A stretch of DNA of 64,000 bases, taken from contig NZ_CP086106.1 in the NCBI RefSeq assembly GCF_016765655.2, positions 979,501 to 1,043,500 of the forward strand, written 5' to 3'. Under the pieces are notes generated by a model. The model saw only the letters and a program-made list of their open reading frames with translations, did not search any database and was not told the origin of the DNA. The position numbers and the translations under genes were made by a program. The DNA comes from Skermanella mucosa. GTDB lineage: Bacteria; Pseudomonadota; Alphaproteobacteria; Azospirillales; Azospirillaceae. Shown in pieces: positions 16,976 to 26,198 of this stretch; positions within the stretch are counted from its first letter, which is position 1; every line of letters begins with the position of its first letter.

Positions 16976-18118
16976 TCAGGGCGCCCGCAACCGCTCCGGC
17001 GCCAGATCCACCGCCTTCACGCCGAGGGCGGCGAGATCCTCCGGCACCCTGCCGTCGGCCAGCAGCCCGGCGGCTGTCCGCGCCATGCCCGGCGCGGTCT
17101 GGATGCCGTAGCCGCCCTGGCCGGCCAGCCAGAAGAACCCTTCGGCTTCCGGGTCGGGTCCCACCACCGGGCTCTTGTCCGGGGCGAAGGTCCGAAGCCC
17201 GGCCCAGCGGTGGCTGATCCGCCGGACCTTGAACAGGCATGCCCGCTCGATCCGGTCAACCGTCAGGGCGATATCGAGTTCCTCCGGCTGGACGTCGCAG
17301 GGCTCGACCGGCGTCTCGTCGGCCGGCGAGCCGAGCAGCCGGCCGCCCTCCGGCTTGAAATAGAACGTCTCGTCCACGTCGCACACCATCGGCCAGCGGG
17401 GCAGGCCGGCCTCGTCGGGAATCGGCGTGGGGTCGAAGGTGATCGCGGTCCGGCGTTTCGGCATCAGCCCGACCGGCGCCAGCCCGGCCATTCCGGCGAC
17501 CGCGTCGGCCCAGGCCCCGGCGGCGTTCACGACCCAGGGGGCATCGAAGGCCCCGGCGCGGGTCTCCGCCCGCCAAATCCCGTCCCGGCGGGCCAGCGCC
17601 ATCAGCTCCGCGTCGGTCGCGACCTCGCCGCCCCGGGCGCGCAGCCCGCGCAGATAGCCCTGGTGTATCGCGGCGACGTCCATGTCCATGGCGTCCGGCT
17701 CCCATACCGCGCCCGCCACATAGTCGGGCCGCAGCATCGGGGCGAGTCCCAGGGTGGCGTCGCGGTCCAGCAGACTGACCGACGGCGTCAGCACGCTGCC
17801 GGATCGGAACGCCTGGTCCAGGCTGTCCGTCTGGTCCTCGCGACCGACCAGCACCACGCCGCGCGGGGTCAGCACCGGATGCTCGGCGAAGCCGGAGGCC
17901 ACGGCGGCGTCGTAGAAGGGGCGGCTGCCGACGGTCAGCGCCCGGATCACCGCGTTGCCGTAAGTTTCGGTATAGAGGGCGGCGGAGCGGCCGGTCGAGT
18001 GATAGCCCGGCTGTGCCTCGCGCTCCAGCAGCACGACCCGGCCGCGGGACGAGAGCTCATACGCCGCGGAGGCTCCGGCGATGCCGCCGCCGATGATCAG
18101 GAAGTCGCAGGAAGTCAT
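16976..18118 (-). CDS. FAD-dependent oxidase of the DAO (D-amino acid/glycine oxidase) family
   Basis: Protein of 380 residues. The N-terminal Rossmann motif DFLIIGGGIAGASAAYEL binds FAD; the acidic end of the second strand is VVLLERE. GYHSTGRSAALY is typical of the DAO superfamily, and near the C-terminus GPDPEAEGFFWLAGQGGYGIQ forms the second FAD-contacting segment. Members oxidise amines such as sarcosine, D-amino acids or hydroxyglutarate-type substrates; which one cannot be told from sequence. The GYHSTGRSA stretch is often seen in glycerol-3-phosphate/D-2-hydroxy-type enzymes of alphaproteobacteria. No dedicated transporter is adjacent. Confidence 0.85.
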   Translation of the reverse strand: MTSCDFLIIGGGIAGASAAYELSSRGRVVLLEREAQPGYHSTGRSAALYTETYGNAVIRALTVGSRPFYDAAVASGFAEHPVLTPRGVVLVGREDQTDSLDQAFRSGSVLTPSVSLLDRDATLGLAPMLRPDYVAGAVWEPDAMDMDVAAIHQGYLRGLRARGGEVATDAELMALARRDGIWRAETRAGAFDAPWVVNAAGAWADAVAGMAGLAPVGLMPKRRTAITFDPTPIPDEAGLPRWPMVCDVDETFYFKPEGGRLLGSPADETPVEPCDVQPEELDIALTVDRIERACLFKVRRISHRWAGLRTFAPDKSPVVGPDPEAEGFFWLAGQGGYGIQTAPGMARTAAGLLADGRVPEDLAALGVKAVDLAPERLRAP

Positions 18119-18230
18119 GGTGCGCAGTACCGGTCCGCCGTCGATGTTCAGGGATTTCCCATAGTCTATGCCCTGCGGACCGCTTAGTCACATCCCCTGG
18201 AGGAGGATGGACACGGAAGAACTGGCGGGA

Positions 18231-21200
18231 TCAGGCGGCGCCCCGCAACTCCTCGGCGCGGCGCAGATCGACGGAAACCAGCTGGGAAACGCCGCGTTCG
18301 CCCATGGTGACGCCGAACAGCCGGTCCATGCGGGCCATGGTCAGGCGGTGGTGGGTGATGATCAGGAAACGGGTGGCGCCGACCCGGGCCATCTCCTCGA
18401 CCAGGGTGCAGAAGCGGTCGACGTTCGCCTCGTCCAGCGGGGCGTCCACCTCGTCCAGCACGCAGATCGGCGCCGGGTTGGTCAGGAACACGGCGAACAG
18501 CAGCGACAGCGCGGTCAGCGCCTGCTCGCCCCCCGACAGCAGGGACAGCACCTGGAGCCGCTTGCCCGGCGGGCTGGCATAGATCTCCAGCCCGGCGTCC
18601 AGCGGGTCCTCCGCCTCGGTCAGCTTCAAGTACGCCTTGCCGCCGCCGAACAGCCGGACGAACATGTCCTGGAAATGCCGGTCCACCGTCTCGAACGAGG
18701 CCAGCAGCCGCTCCCGCGCCTCCTTGTTGAGGCTGGAGATGCCCTGGCGAAGCCGGCCGATGGCGGATACGAGGTCGGCGCGCTCGGCCTGCATGCCGGC
18801 GATCTGCTGGTCCAGCTCGGCCGCCTCGGCTTCAGCCAGCAGGTTGACCGGACCCATGTTCTCCCGTTCGCGCACCAGCTTGTCCAGCCGGGCCTCGACC
18901 CCGGCCGGGTCGGGAAGCGGCTCGCCGGGCGGCAGGTCGGCCAGGGCGGCCGTCTGCTCCGGCGCGCATTCCAGCTTCTCGGCGATCCGCTCGCGCACCG
19001 CGTCCAGCGTCTGGCGGGCCGAGGCCACGGCGGCTTCCGCCCGCACCCGGGCCTCGCGGGCGTCGCCCAGCCCCGTCTCGGCCTGTTTCAGGCGCTTCTC
19101 GGTGGCGGCCAGCGTCGCTTCGGCCTCGTTCAGGGTATCGGCGGCGCGCTTGCGCACCCGCTCGGCGTCGGCGATCCGGGTCGCCAGGTCGGCGCGCTCG
19201 GACTCGATCTCGTCCGGCCGGCCGGCCAGTTCCTCCAGTTCGGCCTTCGCGGTCTCGGCGCGCTCCATCAGCTCGGCGAGGCGTTCGTCCGCCCCTTCGG
19301 ACCGGCCGGTCCAGCCGCGCCGTTCCGCCTCGATCGCGGCGAGGCGCTGGCGCCGCCCCTGGGCCTCGCGCAGGATGCGGTCCAGCGCGTTCTGCCGGCC
19401 GGAAAGCTCGGCGCGGGTCTCGGCCAGGGTGGCGCGCAGGTCGGCGACCCGCTCCCGCGCCTGTCCCGATTCGGGCAGCGAGTCCAGGGCGGAGCGGGCC
19501 TCGGCGAACTGGCGCTCGGCCTCCCGCCGGTCGGCGTCGAGGCGTTCCACCGCCTCGGTCAGGGCGGTCAGGCGGGAGGCCGCGGCGGCGGCGGCCTGGG
19601 CCAGCTTGGCGTGCTGGTCGCGGGCGCGGCCGACCGCTCCGAAGGCGTCCCGCACGGCGTCGCGGCAGCGCCGTTCCTGGGTCGCGGCCTCCGAGGCGGC
19701 GGTGCGGGCGGTCTCGAACTCCTCCCGCGCGTGGGCGGAGGTATCCTCGGCGCTCTCCAGCTCCAGGCGAAGCTCGGCGAGGCGGTTGCGCTGCTTCAGC
19801 CGGATCGCGGCGGCCGTCGGCGCTCCCGCCGCGACCGAGAGCCCGTCCCACCGCCAGGACGCGCCGTCGCGCGTGACCAGGATCTGGCCGGGCAGCAGGG
19901 TCGGGGCCAGCGCGTTGCCCTCCGCCGTACCCGCGACGACGCCGATATGGTCGAGGCAGCGGGCCAGGGCAGGGGGCGCCGTGACCCGGGAGGCCAGCGG
20001 CTCCGCCCCCGCCGGCAGGGGCGCGGTATGGTCGAGCGCCGGGTGCGCCCGCCAATGGACCGCCGCGGCCTCGTCCAGCGGGGCGGTCAGGTCGTCGCCC
20101 AGCGCCGCGGCGATCGCCACCTCGTAGTCCGGCGCCACGGTGACGGCATCGATCAGCGGCGGGAACAGGTCGCCGGAGCCGGACTCGAGAAGCTCCGACA
20201 GCGCCCTTTCCTCCGCCTTCAGCCGGGCGCGGGCACCGTCGGCCGCCTGCTGGGCCTCGCGGCTGCGGGCCTGGGCCGCTTCCGCCGCCATCTTGGCGTG
20301 TTCCGCCGCCTCGGCCCGGTCGCGGGCGAGGTCCAGCGCCTCCTCCGCGGCGGCGACGGCTTCCTCCGCCGCCTCGATGTCGGGCCGGGACGCCAGTTCG
20401 GACTCCAGGGCGGCGCGCTGGCGCTGCTGCTCGTCGAGCCGGCGGATCGCGGTCGCCAGCCGCTGCTCCAGCTCGGCGGACTGCCGCTGGAGGGCGGTTC
20501 GGCGGGCCTCGTCCGCAGCGGTCCGCTCGGTCAGCGCCGTCAGTTCGCGGTCCAGGCCCTCGACCCGCTCGCGCGCCTCGGCCAGGGACTCGCGGGCGGC
20601 CTCCTCGACGGCGGCCTCGTCGCCCTGTTCCTCGACCAAGCCGTCCCGCTCGTCGGCGAGACGGGCCAGCGCCGTCCCGGCGTCCTCCGCCAGCGCCCGC
20701 TCGCGCGCCAGGTCGGTCGCGACCTGGGCCAGCCGGCGCTGGTTGGCGGTCCGGGCCTCGGCGACCCGCTTCTCCTCCGCGTCAAGCGCCTCGCGGGCGA
20801 TCACCAACCGCTGGAGCGCCTGGGCCGCCTGGGCTTCGGCCTGGCGGAGGCGGGGCAGCCCTTCGGCGTCGGCGGCGCGCCGGGTGGTCTCGGCCGCGAC
20901 CTCGCCCATGCGGTCGCGCACCAGCACCTCGGCGTCGTTGAAGGCGAGCCGCGCCGCCGCGAGCGCCGCCTGGGCCGCGACCCAGCGGATATGGAGCAGT
21001 ACCGCCTCGGTCCGGCGGACCTGTTCGCTGAGGTTGCGGTAGCGGGAGGCTTGCCGCGCCTGCTTGCGCAGCGTGCCGAGCTGGGCGTCCATGGTGACGA
21101 TGACGTCGTCCAGGCGCATCAGGTTGGCCTCGGCCGCCTTGAGGCGCAGCTCGGCCTCGTGGCGCCGGGAATGCAGCCCGGTGATGCCGGCCGCTTCCTC

Positions 21201-21692
21201 CAGCAGGACGCGGCGCTCGGTCGGCTTGGCGTTGATGATGGTGCCGATGCGGCCCTGGCTTACCAATGCCGGGGAATTGGCGCCGCTGGCATTGTCGGCG
21301 AACAGCAGCTGGACGTCGCGGGCGCGCACCAGCTTGCCGTTGATCCGGTAGTCCGACCCGGAGCCGCGCTCGATCTTGCGCTGGATCTCCAGGTCGTCGA
21401 ACTCGTTGAAGCCGGCGGGGGCGGTGCGCCGCGAATTGTCCACCCCCAGCGTCACCTCTGCGATGTTGCGGGCCGGCCGCTTGTCGGTCCCGCCGAAGAT
21501 GACGTCGTCCATGTCGTCGCCGCGCATCTTCTTGGCCGAGGTCTCGCCCATGACCCAGCGGAGCGCTTCCACCAGGTTGGACTTGCCGCAGCCGTTGGGG
21601 CCGACGATGCCGGTCATGCCCGGCTCGATCACCAGTTCGGTGGGGTCGACGAACGACTTGAAGCCCGAGATGCGGAGCTTTACGAACTGCAC
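18231..21692 (-). CDS. smc: Chromosome segregation protein SMC
   Basis: Condensin core ATPase of 1153 residues. The N-terminal head has Walker A GPNGCGKSNLVEAL (about residue 32). It is followed by a long coiled coil rich in Ala/Glu/Arg, a hinge at about residues 500-620, a second coiled coil, and a C-terminal head with signature LLSGGEQALTALSLLFA and Walker B CVLDEVDAPLDEANV. Length matches the bacterial family. It loads on DNA as a dimer with ScpA and ScpB to organise and segregate the chromosome. It is the last of three genes read DUF721, dsbA-like, smc, an arrangement common in Rhodospirillales. A 1286-codon open frame on the other strand is an artefact of base composition. Confidence 0.96.
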   Translation of the reverse strand: MQFVKLRISGFKSFVDPTELVIEPGMTGIVGPNGCGKSNLVEALRWVMGETSAKKMRGDDMDDVIFGGTDKRPARNIAEVTLGVDNSRRTAPAGFNEFDDLEIQRKIERGSGSDYRINGKLVRARDVQLLFADNASGANSPALVSQGRIGTIINAKPTERRVLLEEAAGITGLHSRRHEAELRLKAAEANLMRLDDVIVTMDAQLGTLRKQARQASRYRNLSEQVRRTEAVLLHIRWVAAQAALAAARLAFNDAEVLVRDRMGEVAAETTRRAADAEGLPRLRQAEAQAAQALQRLVIAREALDAEEKRVAEARTANQRRLAQVATDLARERALAEDAGTALARLADERDGLVEEQGDEAAVEEAARESLAEARERVEGLDRELTALTERTAADEARRTALQRQSAELEQRLATAIRRLDEQQRQRAALESELASRPDIEAAEEAVAAAEEALDLARDRAEAAEHAKMAAEAAQARSREAQQAADGARARLKAEERALSELLESGSGDLFPPLIDAVTVAPDYEVAIAAALGDDLTAPLDEAAAVHWRAHPALDHTAPLPAGAEPLASRVTAPPALARCLDHIGVVAGTAEGNALAPTLLPGQILVTRDGASWRWDGLSVAAGAPTAAAIRLKQRNRLAELRLELESAEDTSAHAREEFETARTAASEAATQERRCRDAVRDAFGAVGRARDQHAKLAQAAAAAASRLTALTEAVERLDADRREAERQFAEARSALDSLPESGQARERVADLRATLAETRAELSGRQNALDRILREAQGRRQRLAAIEAERRGWTGRSEGADERLAELMERAETAKAELEELAGRPDEIESERADLATRIADAERVRKRAADTLNEAEATLAATEKRLKQAETGLGDAREARVRAEAAVASARQTLDAVRERIAEKLECAPEQTAALADLPPGEPLPDPAGVEARLDKLVRERENMGPVNLLAEAEAAELDQQIAGMQAERADLVSAIGRLRQGISSLNKEARERLLASFETVDRHFQDMFVRLFGGGKAYLKLTEAEDPLDAGLEIYASPPGKRLQVLSLLSGGEQALTALSLLFAVFLTNPAPICVLDEVDAPLDEANVDRFCTLVEEMARVGATRFLIITHHRLTMARMDRLFGVTMGERGVSQLVSVDLRRAEELRGAA

Positions 21693-21750
21693 GGCGCGGC
21701 CGACCCCAATCCTGTCCAGTACCTGCTGCGATCGCCGGCCCGAGCGCCGC

Positions 21751-22521
21751 TCAGGAACCCAGCTTGTCGAGCACGCGGGCGAACTCGTCGATCGGCTGGG
21801 CGCCGACGATCTTCTCCGTGGTGTCGCCGCGCAGGATCACGAAGGTCGGCGTGGACTGGACCTGGTACTTCTGCTCGGCCTCCAGCCGGCGCTCGATCAG
21901 CTTGTTGGCCAGCGCCTCGTTGCCCATGCAGGCCTGGAACTGCTGCTCGCCGACGCCCGCCAGCTTGCCGGTCTGGGCCAGGGCCTGGGCCGGATCGCTG
22001 GCGCCCGCCCACTTGTTCTGGCTCTTGAACAGCACGTCGAGGAAGCCGAAGTACCGCTCCGGGTTGGAGCAGCGGGCCAGCATGCTGGCCTGGAGCGCCG
22101 CCCGGTCGAACGGGAAGTCGCGGAACACCAGCTTGGCCTTGCCGGTGTCGATATAGTCCTTCTTCAGCTGCGGCAGCGTGTTGGCATGGAAGCTGGCGCA
22201 GTGCGGGCAGGTCAGCGAGGAATATTCCAGGATTGTGATCGGCGCGTTGGGGTCGCCCAGCACGCGCTCGCTCAGCGGGTCGTTCTTCTCGGCGGCCTGG
22301 GCCACCTGGGCCTGGGTCGCCTGACCCTGGGCGAGCTGGGCCTGGACCACCTGGGTCGGCTTGGGCGTGGAGTCGTCGTCCGGGACGGCCCCGGCCTGTG
22401 CGGGCACGATGACTTCGGGTGCCGGTTTCTCCTTGGCGATGACGCCTGTGTTCACGAGGCCGGCTCCGGCCCCGACAGCGACCACGGCAACCATGGCCAA
22501 TCCCAGCATATAGCGGCGCAA
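21751..22521 (-). CDS. DsbA-family thiol:disulfide oxidoreductase, membrane-anchored
   Basis: Periplasmic thioredoxin-fold protein of about 256 residues. The frame contains ATG 22536, TTG 22521 and ATG 22510; TTG 22521 is preferred because AGGAGG lies 5 bases before it. An N-terminal membrane segment (LGLAMVAVVAVGAGAGL) is followed by a Gln/Ala/Pro-rich linker of about 60 residues, then the catalytic domain with active site CPHC in EYSSLTCPHCASFH and the cis-proline loop STPTFVI. It resembles the DsbA/ScsC-type proteins of alphaproteobacteria in which a fixed membrane anchor replaces a cleaved signal. Downstream of DUF721 and upstream of smc. Confidence 0.9.
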   Translation of the reverse strand: MRRYMLGLAMVAVVAVGAGAGLVNTGVIAKEKPAPEVIVPAQAGAVPDDDSTPKPTQVVQAQLAQGQATQAQVAQAAEKNDPLSERVLGDPNAPITILEYSSLTCPHCASFHANTLPQLKKDYIDTGKAKLVFRDFPFDRAALQASMLARCSNPERYFGFLDVLFKSQNKWAGASDPAQALAQTGKLAGVGEQQFQACMGNEALANKLIERRLEAEQKYQVQSTPTFVILRGDTTEKIVGAQPIDEFARVLDKLGS

Positions 22522-22604
22522 GATGCCCTCCTGCATACAAGAGCTAGTGAGTATAAGGTTGGCTCACCCGGTCGGGCAAGCACTGGACGGGGTAGGCGGC
22601 CGGA

Positions 22605-23069
22605 TCAGGAATTCGTCTTGGCATGGATCGCCCTTCCCAGGCGGACCAGCGCGTCGCGGAGCGACGGGTCGTCGACCGGGCCGGCGGCCCGCTGGATCCC
22701 GGCTTCCTCCTCCGCCGTCATGGGGCGCTGGACCTTCGGGCGCCGCGGCGCACCGGGCAGCGGTCCCTGGATCAGCTTGATCCGCTCGACGGCGCGGAAG
22801 CCGAAGAAGGCGTTGATCCGCTCGATCACCTGCGGTTCGGAGTGCTGGACATCGAGCGCCGCGGCGCCTGAAACCTTGAGGTGCAGCGTGGCGCCCTCGC
22901 GCTGGCCGGGCGGAAAGGCCAGCTTCTGGGGCAGGGTGCTGCGGGCCAGTTCCGGCCCCATGATGGTCGGCCAGTCCGTGATCAGCGTGCCGAACGCCAT
23001 GCCGCGCTTGCCCAGCGCCTTGCCGGCCACCTTGGGCACGATCCTGGCGAGAGGGCGGGGGGCTGCCAT
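22605..23069 (-). CDS. DUF721 (DciA-like) protein
   Basis: Protein of 154 residues; start at ATG 23069 with GGAG eight bases upstream (a longer frame to 23231 is not credible). The DUF721 core is visible: AFGTLITDWPTIMGPELARST, then LHLKVSGAAALDVQHSEPQVIERINAFFG and the short KLIQGPLP segment. Members related to DciA help load the replicative helicase; the alphaproteobacterial forms are less studied. The C-terminal 40 residues are an extension. It is divergent from mutY with about 110 bases between, and probably cotranscribed with the dsbA-like gene and smc. Confidence 0.85.
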   Translation of the reverse strand: MAAPRPLARIVPKVAGKALGKRGMAFGTLITDWPTIMGPELARSTLPQKLAFPPGQREGATLHLKVSGAAALDVQHSEPQVIERINAFFGFRAVERIKLIQGPLPGAPRRPKVQRPMTAEEEAGIQRAAGPVDDPSLRDALVRLGRAIHAKTNS

Positions 23070-23178
23070 TTGGGGATCTCCGAAACGTGAGGGACTGAGG
23101 CGGGTGGGTAAACGGAGCGCAGAGACTATTCTCATCGAAGCTATTGTTAAAGCACCTGTTGCGGGGCGACAACACACC

Positions 23179-24306
23179 ATGACACTGCACTCGAAACCAA
23201 GTCTTTTCCCCGCACCGCCCGCCCGGGCCATGCGACCGGACGAGCTGGCCCGGTCGATGCTGGGCTGGTACGACCGCCACCGGCGCGTGCTACCCTGGCG
23301 CGCGCCGGCCGGCGGGACCGCCGATCCCTACCACGTCTGGCTGTCAGAAATCATGCTGCAGCAGACGACGGTCGTCACCGTCGGACCCTATTTCCAGGAG
23401 TTCCTGCGGCGCTGGCCGACCGTCGCCGATCTGGCGGCGGCCGACCTGGATGCCGTCCTCCACGCCTGGGCGGGGCTCGGCTACTACGCGCGGGCGCGCA
23501 ACCTTCACAAGTGCGCCCGGGTGGTGGTCGACCGGTACGGCGGCCGGTTTCCGGATAATGAACAGGAATTGCGGCAACTTCCGGGCATCGGCGCCTACAC
23601 CGCCGCGGCCGTCGCCGCAATCGCCTTCGACCGCCGCGCCACCGTGCTGGACGGCAACGTGGAGCGGGTCATGGCGCGGCTTTTCGCGGTCGAGGAACCG
23701 CTGCCGGGCTCCAAGGAGAAGCTCCGCGCGCTGGCCGACACCATCACGCCCGACCGGCGCCCCGGCGACTACGCCCAGGCCGTGATGGACCTGGGCGCCA
23801 CGGTCTGCACGCCGCGCAAGCCGAAATGCCCGCAATGCCCGTGGCACGACGGCTGCGCCGCCCGGGCCGCCGGCATCGCCGAGTCGCTGCCGCGCAAGAC
23901 GCCCAAGGCCGACAAGCCGACCCGCCGCGGCATGGCGTTCTGGCTGCTCAACCCCGAAGGCGCGGTGCTGCTGCGGCGCCGGCCGGAGAACGGCCTGCTG
24001 GGCGGCATGATCGAGGTGCCGTCGGGCGACTGGCTGGAGCGGCCGGCGCAGAGCCTGGCCGCGGCCTCGGTCCAGGCGCCTGCCGCCGCGGCCTGGCGGC
24101 TGCTGCCCGGGCTGGTCCGCCATACCTTCACCCATTTTCACCTGGAACTTCAGGTCGCGGCAGCCCGACTCGGCGCCGGGGACGGCGACGGCTGGAAGCG
24201 GGCCGACGGCATCTGGGTGCCGGTCGACCGGCTGTCGGAACACGCCGTTCCCACGGTGATGCGCAAGGTGGTACGGCACGCGCTGGGCAGCATTGGAGTT
24301 CCTTGA
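23179..24306 (+). CDS. mutY: A/G-specific adenine glycosylase MutY
   Basis: Base-excision repair enzyme of 375 residues that removes adenine opposite 8-oxoguanine. It has catalytic Glu in SEIMLQQTTV, the helix-hairpin-helix LPGIGAYTAAAVAAIA, the conserved Asp in TVLDGNVERVMAR, and the iron-sulfur cluster ligands spaced C-x6-C-x2-C-x5-C (CTPRKPKCPQCPWHDGC). The C-terminal NUDIX-like domain that recognises 8-oxoG is present (about 245-370), including HTFTHFHLEL. All key residues are intact. The stop codon overlaps the region just ahead of the next gene's start, so the VWA gene is probably cotranscribed. Confidence 0.96.
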   Translation: MTLHSKPSLFPAPPARAMRPDELARSMLGWYDRHRRVLPWRAPAGGTADPYHVWLSEIMLQQTTVVTVGPYFQEFLRRWPTVADLAAADLDAVLHAWAGLGYYARARNLHKCARVVVDRYGGRFPDNEQELRQLPGIGAYTAAAVAAIAFDRRATVLDGNVERVMARLFAVEEPLPGSKEKLRALADTITPDRRPGDYAQAVMDLGATVCTPRKPKCPQCPWHDGCAARAAGIAESLPRKTPKADKPTRRGMAFWLLNPEGAVLLRRRPENGLLGGMIEVPSGDWLERPAQSLAAASVQAPAAAAWRLLPGLVRHTFTHFHLELQVAAARLGAGDGDGWKRADGIWVPVDRLSEHAVPTVMRKVVRHALGSIGVP

Positions 24307-25020
24307 ATGACGCCTATCCGGACCTTGGCTGCGGCCGCGATCCTCCTTCTGGCGGGTAGCCCGGCGCGGGCCGACCAGCCGGTCGACCTCGAACTGGTGA
24401 TGGCCGTGGACGCGTCGGGCAGCATCACGACGGGCGCGCTGGAATTCCAGCTGCGCGGCCACGCCGCCGCCTTCCGCAGCGCCGAGGTGGCGGAGTCCCT
24501 GACCGTCGGCGGCACCCGGTCGGTCGCGGTCACGCTGGTGCAGTGGGCGGGACCCAACACGCTGGAGACCGTGGTGCCCTGGACGCGCGTCGCCGACGCC
24601 GCCGACGCCAAGGGCTTCGCCGACCGCATCGGCGCCGCGACGCGACCTCCCCTGGACGGCAGCACCGCGATGGGCAGCGCCATCGACCGGGCCGCCGGCT
24701 TGTTCGACGGCAACGGCTTCGAGGCGCCGCGCCGCGTCATCGACATCTGCAGCAACGGCTTCAGCAACAGCGGCGTGGACGTCGAGGGTGCCCGCGACCG
24801 CGCCGTGGCGCGGGGCGTCACGATCAACGCCCTGGCGATCCTGGACGAGTACGACTGGCTGGAGGAGTATTACGCGGAAAGCGTCATCGGCGGCCCGTTT
24901 TCCTTCGTCCGCACCGCCGAGAACCGCGACAGCTTCGCCGACGCGATCCTCCGCAAGCTGGTCGAGGAGATCGCGGGCGTGGACGGGATACGGGAGGGCC
25001 TGCGGTTGGCGGCGCGCTGA
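24307..25020 (+). CDS. DUF1194 von Willebrand factor A-like exported protein
   Basis: Exported protein of 237 residues. The signal peptide (about 1-22, ending SPARA-DQP) is followed by a VWA fold with MIDAS-type DASGSI at about residue 36 and a conserved threonine-containing GSTAMGSAID at about 120. ICSNGFSNSG and INALAILDEYDW are DUF1194 marks. VWA domains bind divalent metal and often act in protein assembly or adhesion; no specific role is known for DUF1194. Starts directly at the end of mutY with no spacer. Confidence 0.88.
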   Translation: MTPIRTLAAAAILLLAGSPARADQPVDLELVMAVDASGSITTGALEFQLRGHAAAFRSAEVAESLTVGGTRSVAVTLVQWAGPNTLETVVPWTRVADAADAKGFADRIGAATRPPLDGSTAMGSAIDRAAGLFDGNGFEAPRRVIDICSNGFSNSGVDVEGARDRAVARGVTINALAILDEYDWLEEYYAESVIGGPFSFVRTAENRDSFADAILRKLVEEIAGVDGIREGLRLAAR

Positions 25021-25049
25021 TCAACCGGTCCGTTTGTCGGGGGAGATCA

Positions 25050-26048
25050 TCAATGCGCGCCTTGGGCGTCGTTCGCCAGCATCGTCTCCTCCGTCCGCTT
25101 CGGTTCCGGGTCGGCGGGCGTCCTGCCGGGCGGGATCAGGCCGTCGCGCCGGCGCAGCAGGTTGTGGATCGCGGTCGCGGCGACCGCCGCTTGGCCCATG
25201 GAGACGGAGATCTGGTTCAGCCCCTCCACCACGTCGCCGACGGCGTAGAAACCGGGGATGGAGGTCTGGCAGTGGCTGTCCACGACCAGGCGGCCCTGGT
25301 TGTTCATCTCGGCGCCGAGCTGTCCCGCGAGGGTCGAGCGGGCCAGCGTGCCGAGGGCGGAATAGAGCGTGTCGAAGGCCAGCTCGGTTCCGCTCTTCAG
25401 GATCACCTTGGTGATCCGGCCGGCCTCTTCGGTCACCCGCTCCACCTGCTCCTCGACGATCGCGACGCCCAGGTCCGACAGCTTGGCCCTGTCGTCGGCC
25501 GTCAGGTTCATGGGCGTGCCCAGCGTCAGCAGGGTCAGGTCCGACGTATATCCTCGGATGAACAGCACCTCGCCCAGGGCGTCGCGGCCATGGCCGATCA
25601 CCGCCACCTTGGTGTCGATCACCTCGTAGGCGTCGCAGATCGGGCAGACGCGGATCAGGCCGCGCTGCACCGTGTCGAACAGGTTGGGCAGGCGGGGCTG
25701 GTCGTCGATCACGCCGGTAGCGAGGATGACGGTCTCGGCGTCCAGCTCGACGCCGTCGGCGGTGGTGGCTCGGAAGCCCCGGTCGCCCAGGCGGCAGAGC
25801 GAGGCGATCGACCCGGTCTCGATGCGGGTGCCGTACTGCCGGGCCTGGCAGCGCATCCGCTCCAGCAGCTCGATGCCGTTGATGCCTTCCATGAAGCCGG
25901 CGTGGTTGTGGGAGGTCGGAATCCACGAGCAGCGGCTCTTGGCCTCGTCCACCACCAGGATGTTGCGCCTGAAACGCACGAGATAGATGGCGGCCGTCAA
26001 TCCGCCGGGTCCGCCGCCGACGATCAGGCAATCGAGCATGCCGGTCAT
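25050..26048 (-). CDS. Thioredoxin reductase-like NAD(P)/FAD oxidoreductase
   Basis: Flavoprotein of 333 residues from ATG 26048. FAD-binding GGGPGGLTAAIYL at residue 10, NAD(P)-binding VAVIGHGRDALGEV at about 165, and a C-terminal FAD motif GFYAVGDVVEGLNQ. Between the two nucleotide folds is a CxxC as VCPICDAYEV (about 150), the redox pair of low-molecular-weight thioredoxin reductases, although TrxB proper has CATCDG. It could therefore be a thioredoxin reductase paralogue or a ferredoxin/flavodoxin reductase-like enzyme with disulfide chemistry. The stop region has two adjacent TGA codons. No thioredoxin gene is adjacent. Confidence 0.82.
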   Translation of the reverse strand: MTGMLDCLIVGGGPGGLTAAIYLVRFRRNILVVDEAKSRCSWIPTSHNHAGFMEGINGIELLERMRCQARQYGTRIETGSIASLCRLGDRGFRATTADGVELDAETVILATGVIDDQPRLPNLFDTVQRGLIRVCPICDAYEVIDTKVAVIGHGRDALGEVLFIRGYTSDLTLLTLGTPMNLTADDRAKLSDLGVAIVEEQVERVTEEAGRITKVILKSGTELAFDTLYSALGTLARSTLAGQLGAEMNNQGRLVVDSHCQTSIPGFYAVGDVVEGLNQISVSMGQAAVAATAIHNLLRRRDGLIPPGRTPADPEPKRTEETMLANDAQGAH

Positions 26049-26170
26049 GGTTATTTTCGACTCCAACGCTGTGGCTGAAGCCATCAACGGGACTCGGTGC
26101 CGGCCGTTCCCGGATAGTTTGGGCGGGGTGACGCGCGGTTCCGAGTCCGCGCGTCACCCCGCAGGCCGGT

Positions 26171-26198
26171 ATCAGCCGGCCAGTATCAGCCGGCCAGC
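26171..26198. repeat. 14-bp direct duplication spanning the malate synthase stop codon
   Basis: Two 14-base units. In the coding direction GGCTGATACTGGCC is repeated with one change; the first TGA ends malate synthase and the second lies 14 bases on in another frame. A partial third copy may follow. Confidence 0.8.

Noticed and set aside
18168-22028. Very long open frame (1286 codons) on the plus strand opposite smc
   Set aside because: It is antisense to a textbook SMC gene with all motifs. Composition is skewed (runs of Gly/Arg/Gln/Leu) as expected from high-GC shadow frames.
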